In this document: positions 1 to 5,998 of the stretch, piece by piece
Layout: every line of letters starts with the position of its first letter
Numbering within the stretch: the stretch's first letter is position 1
NCBI GenBank assembly: GCA_002340765.1
Contig: DDMS01000007.1
Coordinates: 1-15,234 of the forward strand
Source: Flavobacteriaceae bacterium UBA2540
GTDB taxonomy: Bacteria; Bacteroidota; Bacteroidia; Flavobacteriales; Flavobacteriaceae
DNA: 15,234 nt
Reading direction: 5' to 3'
Made by a program: the position numbers and the translations under genes
Notes under the pieces: model-generated
Database searches by the model: none
The model's input: only the letters and a program-made list of their open reading frames with translations
What the model was told of the DNA's origin: nothing

Positions 1-30
1 ACTTATGAGTTGAACTTACAATTAATTATA

Positions 31-430
31 TTAGAAAAATATTCCAATACAATTTCTACTTCTATTTTAAGTATTTTCATTTGCACAAGAATTGATTTCT
101 ATCAAAGTTTCTGTGCCGAATAATACTGACGATGTTTTTATTTTGGCAATCAAGAAAGTTTAGGAAACTGGCAGCCAAACAAAGTTAAAATGAATCAAAT
201 TTCAGCATATGAAATGGAAATTTCATTGAATTTAACGTGTCCTTCAGAATTTAAATTTACTCATGAAAATTGGGAAAGCGAAGCAATTATCACCAAACTT
301 TCTCGTGAGCCAAACTTTATCTTGAATGAAAAACCGCAACAATCGTTGTTTTATAGTATTTTAAGGTTGGACAGACCAAATCAATGAGTTTTCTACTTTT
401 AGCAAATCCAATATTTCTGAGATTTCTTCA
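31..430 (+). pseudogene. Frameshifted remnant of a secreted protein with a CBM20-like starch-binding domain
   Basis: Three reading frames must be joined to recover one protein-like sequence. Frame 1 (from about 31) gives a hydrophobic stretch ending S-I-L-S-I-F. Frame 2 (about 80-145) gives F-A-Q-E-L-I-S-I-K-V-S-V-P-N-N-T-D-D-V-F, which reads like a signal peptide end and first beta strand. Frame 1 again (145-367) gives G-N-Q-E-S-L-G-N-W-Q-P-N-K-V, then A-Y-E-M-E-I-S-L and E-F-K-F-T-H-E-N-W-E-S-E-A. The G-N-x-x-x-L-G-N-W and F-K-F-T-x-x-x-W-E-S-E patterns are typical of CBM20-like domains. One missing G near 145 and one extra T at 367 would restore the frame, after which W-T-D-Q continues in frame 2. 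In related bacteria such a domain often precedes an esterase or amylase catalytic domain, which is absent here. The only intact piece is 190-387 (65 codons). Family assignment is by pattern recognition; the decay is directly visible. Confidence 0.5.
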
Positions 431-436
431 AAAATT

Positions 437-874
437 TTAAACCAAAATTTCTTCAAAATCCAATGATTTTTCAGTATCCGCAAATAGAGGAGCAGTTTCT
501 ATTGATGGAATTGTGAGTTTACGTTTCGTTAGATCAATCCAAGCTCCATAGACTTTTATAATTGCTGATAATTTTCCTGTTTCATTAAAAACTTCATGCG
601 TAAATTTCCAACGTTCGTTGTTTTTTGAAAGTCCAGATAATTTTAGATCTACAGTAATATCTTCGCCCATTAAAATTTCTTTTCTGAAGTGCGTTTCTTC
701 TGAAAACAAAATTAGTCCTAAATTCAATCTATTAAAATCATCCATCGTAAAGTTGTTTTTTTTAAAAAATCGAACTCTCACTTCTGCAGCATAATCATTA
801 TAGGCTGTGTGGCGCATGTGTTTATTTGGATCAAAATCAGCCCATTTTGTAGAAAAGTTTACTTGAAAACTCAT
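437..874 (-). CDS. Acyl-CoA thioesterase, 4HBT/hotdog family
   Basis: This 145-residue protein has the size and layout of a single hotdog-fold thioesterase of the 4-hydroxybenzoyl-CoA thioesterase class, which hydrolyses acyl-CoA thioesters in the cytoplasm. The N-terminal signature W-A-D-F-D-P-N-K-H-M-R-H-T-A-Y (residues 11-25) contains Asp15, which lines up with the catalytic aspartate (Asp17) of the Pseudomonas 4HBT enzyme in its D-C-D-P motif. The rest alternates beta strands (for example residues 69-77 and 86-93) as expected, and ends with an acidic tail. It has no signal peptide. It lies downstream of the prc-like gene on the same strand, but a terminator at 886-913 separates them, so it probably has its own promoter. 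Its substrate cannot be told from the sequence. The ATG at 874 is the natural start because the motif begins only 10 residues in. Confidence 0.82.
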   Translation of the reverse strand: MSFQVNFSTKWADFDPNKHMRHTAYNDYAAEVRVRFFKKNNFTMDDFNRLNLGLILFSEETHFRKEILMGEDITVDLKLSGLSKNNERWKFTHEVFNETGKLSAIIKVYGAWIDLTKRKLTIPSIETAPLFADTEKSLDFEEILV

Positions 875-885
875 AGTTATTTAAT

Positions 886-913
886 AAAAAAACCTGACTT
901 TTTTTCATCAGGT
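886..913 (-). terminator. Rho-independent terminator after the tail-specific protease gene
   Basis: Read on the minus strand, ACCTGA (908-913) pairs with TCAGGT (892-897) around a 10-base loop, and a run of T residues (886-891) follows at once. It sits 22 bases after the protease stop codon and 12 bases before the thioesterase start, so it should end the protease transcript. The plus-strand reading has a T run only after a 6-base gap and would be a weaker terminator. Confidence 0.7.
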
Positions 914-934
914 GATGGTTTTTTGAATTAAAAT

Positions 935-3070
935 TTAATTTTTAACAATTGTCGATTTTGTGCTAAGTTTCAATTCGCTCAATACATTTAATGCCTCAGA
1001 AACATACATATCTTTTGTCAGGTTTTTATGCCAAGCAGCCCTTTTCGAAGCCAAATCTTTATTCTCTTTAATTAAAGACATCTCATATTTTGGGGATAAA
1101 AATGTAATGTCTGATTTGTATTCAAAGACAGATGAAAATTGTTTGGCTTCCTTTTCTTTATTTTTATTATCTTTTATGAACTTTTCATAATTTAGAGAAT
1201 AAGTAGCGTTTTCTTGATTTTCTTTTAGCCATTTTGCATAGTCATTTATTTTTTTAAATTTTTCGTCAGATGCAATTCTTTGTTTGCTGTTATAAACAAC
1301 ATCTCCAAAATTTGCATAAGAATTGGTTTGTTTATAATCTGCTTGTGCCACTTTATCCCAACCCAAAGCACCATCTAAATCTCTTTCTCCGTTTTTTAAA
1401 TAACTCAATCTTGTTGGCATGGCAATATCAGAATAAACACCTTCTTTCTGAGTTGAACCGCCATTAATTCTATAAAACTTTTGGATGGTCATTTTTAAAA
1501 AACCTAAATCTTTATCATATTTAGGATAAAATTGATTAATTGGCAAAATATTTTGAACAGTTCCTTTTCCGTAAGTTTGGTTTCCTCCAAGAATTATAGC
1601 TCTTTTGTAATCTTGCATAGCTGCTGCAAAAATTTCTGATGCAGATGCTGAAAACTCATTCACCAAAACAACCAATGCCCTGTCCCATTGCATTTTTGGG
1701 TCTGTATCTTTTTTGATTACAGGATTTTCTCCTCTATATTTTACTTGAACAATAGGTCCTTGATCAATAAATAATCCCGAAATTTCGATCGCAGTTTTTA
1801 GTGAACCACCACCATTATTTCTCAAATCGATAATCAATCCTTCAACGCCTTCTGATCTTAATCGTTCAATTTCTTTTTCCATGTCTTTGGCAGAATCTCT
1901 ATAATTTTCATCCGAAAAATCTATGTAGAAACTTGGCAAATCAATAATCGCGTATTTTTTGTTATTTTTCATCACAATACTCGATTTTACGAAGGTTTCA
2001 CCCAATTCAACAACATCTCTTATAATTGCTATTTCTTTGGTTGTCCCATCAATTTTTTTCTTTACAGTCAATCTCACTTCTGTTCCTTTTGGGCCTTTGA
2101 TAAATTTGATAGCATCATCCAAACGCATTCCAACAATGTCTAAAGGTTCTTTGCCTTTTTGAGCAACTTTCAAAATAATATCACCTTCTTCCAAATCTCC
2201 TTGTTTCCAAGCAGGACCTCCAGAAACCAATTCAAAAATCTGCGTATAAATGCCTTTTTTCTGCAAACGCGCTCCAATTCCTTCTAGTTTTCCTGATATG
2301 TTTTGGTCAAATACTTCCTTTACATTAGGTTGCATATAGGTGGTATGAGGGTCAAAACCGCTTACAATAGCATTCAAATAAGATGAAAACCAATCTTCAT
2401 GTTTTAATTCATCAATTCTCATATACAATTCATCCATGCTTTTTAGCACTTCTGCTCTTGCTTCTTTTTCTAAAACAGAAAATGATTTGGTTTTATAGTT
2501 TTTATCTTTTTTAAATTTATCTATTTCAAGGGCATTTTCTTCTTGAATTCTATCTAAAGTTTGTAATTTTAGTTGCTTTCTCCAATAATCAAAAAGTTCA
2601 ATATTGTTTTTTGCGAAAGGCATTTTTTCATAGTCTAAATCAACGCTTTCATCTTTATTATAATCAAAAGGTTTTGCCAAAATGCCACCATAGTAGGTTT
2701 TTGCTTTTTTAATTCTTTCTAAAAAACAACTATACACCAAATTATAAAAACTCAAATCATCTTTCAATAATTGATTGTCTATTTGATATTTATATTTTGA
2801 AAAGTCTTTAATATCCTCTTGTGTAAAATAGCGTTTACTTGGATCTAAACTCTCAATAAAATGATTAAAAACATGTTCAGAAAATTTATCATTGATGTCT
2901 TTTGAAACATAATGACCTCGCATTAAAATATTTTTTAATACAAGTATTAATACTTTGTCTTTTTCAGGATCTGCACTTTTTTCTTTAATATCATTTGCTA
3001 CAATACTTGAAACATTAAATACAAATAAAAAGGCAATAAAGGCAATACCGAACTTAAATTTAGTCTTCAT
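935..3070 (-). CDS. prc: Tail-specific carboxy-terminal processing protease, S41A family (Prc/Tsp type)
   Basis: The product is a periplasmic S41 serine protease that degrades or trims proteins from their C-terminus. I start it at the ATG at 3070, because M-K-T-K followed by a hydrophobic stretch to about residue 25 forms a clean signal peptide; an ATG at 3088 would add six residues. With this start it has 711 residues, close to E. coli Prc (682) and much longer than CtpA types. The order is an N-terminal helical domain (about 35-240), a PDZ domain (about 255-345), the S41 catalytic core, and a charged C-terminal domain of the DUF3340 kind (about 545-700). The core shows L-I-I-D-L-R-N-N-G-G-G near 415-425, F-S-A-S-A-S-E-I with nucleophile Ser476, Asp487, and Y-G-K-G-T-V with general base Lys502, spaced as Ser430/Asp441/Lys455 in E. 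coli. All key residues are present. Confidence 0.93.
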   Translation of the reverse strand: MKTKFKFGIAFIAFLFVFNVSSIVANDIKEKSADPEKDKVLILVLKNILMRGHYVSKDINDKFSEHVFNHFIESLDPSKRYFTQEDIKDFSKYKYQIDNQLLKDDLSFYNLVYSCFLERIKKAKTYYGGILAKPFDYNKDESVDLDYEKMPFAKNNIELFDYWRKQLKLQTLDRIQEENALEIDKFKKDKNYKTKSFSVLEKEARAEVLKSMDELYMRIDELKHEDWFSSYLNAIVSGFDPHTTYMQPNVKEVFDQNISGKLEGIGARLQKKGIYTQIFELVSGGPAWKQGDLEEGDIILKVAQKGKEPLDIVGMRLDDAIKFIKGPKGTEVRLTVKKKIDGTTKEIAIIRDVVELGETFVKSSIVMKNNKKYAIIDLPSFYIDFSDENYRDSAKDMEKEIERLRSEGVEGLIIDLRNNGGGSLKTAIEISGLFIDQGPIVQVKYRGENPVIKKDTDPKMQWDRALVVLVNEFSASASEIFAAAMQDYKRAIILGGNQTYGKGTVQNILPINQFYPKYDKDLGFLKMTIQKFYRINGGSTQKEGVYSDIAMPTRLSYLKNGERDLDGALGWDKVAQADYKQTNSYANFGDVVYNSKQRIASDEKFKKINDYAKWLKENQENATYSLNYEKFIKDNKNKEKEAKQFSSVFEYKSDITFLSPKYEMSLIKENKDLASKRAAWHKNLTKDMYVSEALNVLSELKLSTKSTIVKN

Positions 3071-3294
3071 AAATCTACTATCGATCATATATTTAATTTT
3101 GTTTTTCTGAGTTACTAAAATAATGACAAATTTTTAATTTTTCATCTTTTTTAAAATTTCTTTACATAAAAAAATTGAATTTTATTTTTTTAATTACCTG
3201 ATAATCTTTTTAAAAATTTCTTATACAATATTATAGAATTTCAGATAGCTTTACTCTTTACAAAATGTTAAAACTAAAATTGTTTAAAATAATT

Positions 3295-3302
3295 TACATT
3301 TG
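3295..3302 (+). promoter_or_regulatory. Candidate Bacteroidota -7 promoter element upstream of surE
   Basis: TACATTTG matches the Bacteroidota sigma-A -7 consensus TAnnTTTG and lies 18 bases before the surE ATG. I could not find a convincing -33 TTTG element at the usual 17-23 base distance, so this is only a candidate. The spacer 3089-3319 between the divergent prc and surE genes otherwise holds only AT-rich DNA. Confidence 0.3.
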
Positions 3303-3319
3303 TAGGCAAAACTTTAAAT

Positions 3320-4090
3320 ATGCAAGAAAAACCCTTGATTTTAGTCACTAATGATGATGGAATAACTGCACCCGGCATCAGAGCATTAATAAAAATTATG
3401 AATACAATTGGCGAAGTTGTAGTGGTGGCTCCTGATAGTCCTCAAAGTGGAATGGGACATGCTATTACTGTTGATAATGTATTGACTTGCAATCCAATAA
3501 CGATTGATGATGGACCTCAATTAGAATATACTTGCTCAGGAACACCTGCAGATTGTGTGAAAATGGCTGTGAGCGAAATTCTCAATAAAAAACCTGATTT
3601 GTGCGTTTCTGGCATCAATCATGGATCAAATTCTTCTATCAATGTGATTTATTCTGGGACAATGAGTGCAGCAATTGAAGCTGGAATCGAAGGAATTCCT
3701 GCTATCGGATTTTCATTATTAGACTTTAAATGGCATGCTGATTTTAAAGCATGTGAGGAATTCATTAAAAAAATTACATTAAATACACTTTTAAATGGTT
3801 TGCCACAAGGAATTGTTTTGAACGTAAACATTCCAAGTGTAGAAAAAGAGGAAATCATAGGTGTGAAAATTTGCAGACAAGCCGTTGGCTTTTGGAAAGA
3901 AACTTTTGATAAAAGGAAAAGTCCTTTTGGGAAAGAATATTATTGGCTTTCTGGCGAATTTATCAATAAAGACAAAGGGCAAGACACAGATGTCTATGCT
4001 TTAGAAAATAACTATATTTCTGTGGTTCCTGTTCAATTTGATTTGACAGCTCATCACATGATCCAAAAACTGAATTCTTGGGAGTTGTAA
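3320..4090 (+). CDS. surE: 5'/3'-nucleotidase SurE (stationary-phase survival protein)
   Basis: SurE is a metal-dependent phosphatase that dephosphorylates nucleoside monophosphates in the cytoplasm. The 256-residue length is normal for the family. Family motifs are in order: L-V-T-N-D-D-G-I-T-A-P-G at 8-19, with Asp12 and Asp13 as metal ligands; Q-S-G-M-G-H-A at 42-48, with Ser43; C-S-G-T-P-A-D-C at 72-79; and S-G-I-N-H-G-S-N at 97-104, with Asn100, followed by Y-S-G-T-M-S-A-A-I-E-A. These correspond to Asp8, Asp9, Ser39 and Asn92 of the E. coli enzyme. It is the first gene of a plus-strand cluster and its last 13 bases overlap the next gene, which suggests cotranscription and translational coupling. 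Confidence 0.95.
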   Translation: MQEKPLILVTNDDGITAPGIRALIKIMNTIGEVVVVAPDSPQSGMGHAITVDNVLTCNPITIDDGPQLEYTCSGTPADCVKMAVSEILNKKPDLCVSGINHGSNSSINVIYSGTMSAAIEAGIEGIPAIGFSLLDFKWHADFKACEEFIKKITLNTLLNGLPQGIVLNVNIPSVEKEEIIGVKICRQAVGFWKETFDKRKSPFGKEYYWLSGEFINKDKGQDTDVYALENNYISVVPVQFDLTAHHMIQKLNSWEL

Positions 4091-4365
4091 AAAAAAACAT
4101 ATTGATTGGGTTTTTAGTGGCAATTTTCGCCACTTTTGGGGGTGTTTTTATCTATATAGAGTATTTTTCGAGATATTCTTTTGATGAAACTTTACAATTA
4201 ATTGTTGAAGGAAAATTGTACGGAAAAGTATTGTCAATTGCAGCAATTCCTAACTTGTTTGTCTTTTTTATTTATCTAAAAAAGAAACAAGATAACGAAG
4301 CAAAAGGTGTTTTACTAGCCACAATTGTAACAGCATTTATAACTCTAATTTTAAAGTTTTACTAA
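4078..4365 (+). CDS. Small uncharacterised membrane protein between surE and lpxB
   Basis: The 95-residue product has three hydrophobic segments: about residues 8-28, 50-66 and 78-93. A polar stretch rich in Tyr, Phe and Glu (about 29-47) lies between the first two, and a K-K-K-Q-D-N-E-A-K loop (about 68-77) lies between the last two. No catalytic motif is visible and I cannot give it a function. No ATG is available near the N-terminus; the reading frame must start at the TTG at 4078, inside the end of surE. It stops directly before the lpxB ATG, with no spacer. I believe similar small proteins sit at this place in other Flavobacteriia, but I cannot verify that here. The tight packing suggests it is made together with SurE and LpxB, and its membrane nature makes a link to the envelope plausible, though this is only inference. 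Confidence 0.75.
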   Translation: MGVVKKNILIGFLVAIFATFGGVFIYIEYFSRYSFDETLQLIVEGKLYGKVLSIAAIPNLFVFFIYLKKKQDNEAKGVLLATIVTAFITLILKFY

Positions 4366-5478
4366 ATGAAATATTACATCATTGCAGGCGAAGCTTCAGG
4401 AGATTTACATGGTTCAAACTTAATGAAAGCACTTTTCGAGGAAGATAAAAGTGCAGATATTCGTTTTTGGGGTGGAGATTTAATGCAAAATGTCGGCGGA
4501 ACTTTGGTGAGTCATTTCAAAGAAAGGGCTTTTATGGGCTTTTTTGAAGTTGTGAAAAATTTGGTTAAAGTCTTAAATTTCATCAATTTTTGTAAAGAGG
4601 ATATTTTTAAATTTCAGCCTGATGTGCTCATTTTTATAGACAATTCAGGATTCAATTTGCGAATTGCAAAATGGGCAAAACAGCACCGTTTTAGAACCAA
4701 TTATTATATTTCTCCACAAGTTTGGGCAAGTAGAGCTGGCAGAATTAAAGACATTAAGAGAGACATTGATCACCTATTCGTGATTTTGCCCTTTGAAGAA
4801 GCATTTTATCAAAAATTTGATTATAAAGTGACATTTGTTGGTCATCCTTTGATTGATGCAATTGCCGATAGAACACAAGTTAGTTTGCAACAATTTAGAG
4901 AAGAATATAAGTTGTCAAACTTGCCAATTATTGCGATTTTACCCGGAAGTAGAAAGCAAGAAATTACCAAAATGCTATCAGTAATGTTGTCAATTATTGA
5001 TAATTATAAAGACTATCAATTTGTGATTGCAGGCGCACCAAGTCAGGAAATTGAGTTTTACAATCAAATTATTGGTGATAAAAAAGTGGCTTTTATCAAT
5101 AATAAAACCTATGATTTATTGAGCGTTTCTTATGCAGCTCTGGTAGCTTCTGGAACAGCAACGTTAGAAACTGCGTTGTTTAAAGTGCCACAAGTGGTGT
5201 GTTATAAAGGTGGAAATATCTCCTATCAAATAGCAAAACGAATCATTACATTGAAGTATATTTCTTTGGTAAATCTAATTATGGACCAAGAAGTTGTGAC
5301 GGAATTAATCCAAAATAATTTCAATAAAAAGAACCTTCAAAAAGAACTTTCAAAAATCTTATCAGAAAATCATAGAGAAAAACTATTTTTGCGATATTCC
5401 GATTTAGAAAAAAAATTGGGAGGAAAAGGAGCGTCAAAAAAAGTGGCGCAAATGATTGTAGGCGGGTTAAAAAAATAA
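4366..5478 (+). CDS. lpxB: Lipid-A-disaccharide synthase LpxB
   Basis: LpxB joins UDP-2,3-diacylglucosamine and lipid X (2,3-diacylglucosamine 1-phosphate) to form the disaccharide core of lipid A, acting at the inner face of the cytoplasmic membrane as a GT19 (GT-B fold) glycosyltransferase. The 370-residue length fits the family. Recognisable motifs are Y-Y-I-I-A-G-E-A-S-G-D-L-H-G at residues 3-16, I-D-N-S-G-F-N-L-R-I near 91-100, Y-I-S-P-Q-V-W-A-S-R near 117-126, F-V-G-H-P-L near 160-165, I-L-P-G-S-R-K-Q-E-I near 190-199, and the nucleotide-binding V-A-S-G-T-A-T-L-E-T near 261-270. Its ATG directly follows the stop codon of the small membrane protein, and the NlpC/P60 lipoprotein leader begins 4 bases after it, so all are probably on one transcript. 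Its presence shows a Gram-negative outer membrane with lipopolysaccharide. Confidence 0.95.
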   Translation: MKYYIIAGEASGDLHGSNLMKALFEEDKSADIRFWGGDLMQNVGGTLVSHFKERAFMGFFEVVKNLVKVLNFINFCKEDIFKFQPDVLIFIDNSGFNLRIAKWAKQHRFRTNYYISPQVWASRAGRIKDIKRDIDHLFVILPFEEAFYQKFDYKVTFVGHPLIDAIADRTQVSLQQFREEYKLSNLPIIAILPGSRKQEITKMLSVMLSIIDNYKDYQFVIAGAPSQEIEFYNQIIGDKKVAFINNKTYDLLSVSYAALVASGTATLETALFKVPQVVCYKGGNISYQIAKRIITLKYISLVNLIMDQEVVTELIQNNFNKKNLQKELSKILSENHREKLFLRYSDLEKKLGGKGASKKVAQMIVGGLKK

Positions 5479-5482
5479 CAAC

Positions 5483-5563
5483 ATGAATAAAAGTTTTTTT
5501 TTACTATTTGTAATTACTCTTTTTTTGGGTGCATGTACTTCTACGAAAGAGGCGTTTTCATAA
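5483..5563 (+). pseudogene. Detached lipoprotein signal peptide of the NlpC/P60 gene (26 codons, ends in TAA)
   Basis: The ATG at 5483 opens a 26-codon frame that is a textbook lipoprotein signal: M-N-K-S, a hydrophobic run, the lipobox L-G-A-C with Cys18, then T-S-T-K-E-A-F-S. It ends at TAA 5561-5563. The same frame stays open beyond that codon, through N-S-K-S-I-I-K-P-K-N-V-V-D-N-A, straight into the NlpC/P60 domain, so one codon separates export signal and enzyme. A single C-to-T change from CAA would explain it. The intact protein would have been 159 residues (5483-5962). Confidence 0.7.
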
Positions 5564-5593
5564 AATAGCAAATCTATCATCAAACCCAAAAAC

Positions 5594-5962
5594 GTGGTCG
5601 ACAACGCCCTAAAATATTTAGGAACAAGATATAGATATGGAGGCACTTCAGATAAAGGAATGGATTGTTCAGGATTGGTAACTACTGCTTTCAAAGAACA
5701 AAATATTACGCTTCCAAGATCTTCTAGAGATATGGCCAAAGCAGGAAAAGAGGTGACTATAGAAAATGCAAAAAAGGGAGATATTGTCTTTTTTGTCATT
5801 AGGAATAGAAAAAAAATCATTGATCACGTTGGATTAATTACCAGTGTTAAAAAAGGGGAAGTTCAGTTTATTCATTCAACAACAATGAGAGGTGTGATTA
5901 TCTCCTCAATGTATGAAAATATCTGGAAAAATACTTTTGTAAAAGCAGTTACGTTATTTTAG
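5594..5962 (+). CDS. NlpC/P60 (C40) peptidoglycan endopeptidase domain, cut off from its lipoprotein leader
   Basis: This frame encodes an almost complete NlpC/P60 cysteine peptidase domain, which cleaves peptide stems in peptidoglycan. Counting from the GTG at 5594, the motif Y-R-Y-G-G-T is at 13-18, M-D-C-S-G-L-V-T-T-A-F carries catalytic Cys25, P-R-S-S at 41-44 is typical, K-K-G-D-I-V-F-F is at 60-67, D-H-V-G-L-I carries His78, and F-I-H-S carries the third residue His94. The catalytic triad is therefore intact. An in-frame TAA at 5561-5563 separates it from a lipoprotein signal peptide. As written, only a GTG start 30 bases after that stop could make it, giving a 122-residue cytoplasmic protein unable to reach its substrate. 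So it is either a recent pseudogene, a sequencing or assembly error, or a readthrough case. It follows lpxB in the same cluster. Confidence 0.8.
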   Translation: MVDNALKYLGTRYRYGGTSDKGMDCSGLVTTAFKEQNITLPRSSRDMAKAGKEVTIENAKKGDIVFFVIRNRKKIIDHVGLITSVKKGEVQFIHSTTMRGVIISSMYENIWKNTFVKAVTLF

Positions 5963-5998
5963 TTTTTCAATCAATAATTTTAGTAACTTCCACTCGCT

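Noticed and set aside
3089..3319. Possible small RNA or hidden gene in the prc-surE spacer
   Set aside because: Only AT-rich runs and short chance hairpins are seen; no stable structure or coding signal stands out.
5467..5820. 117-codon minus-strand open frame covering the NlpC/P60 gene
   Set aside because: It is antisense to the clearly conserved C40 domain with its catalytic motifs and shows no recognisable features of its own.
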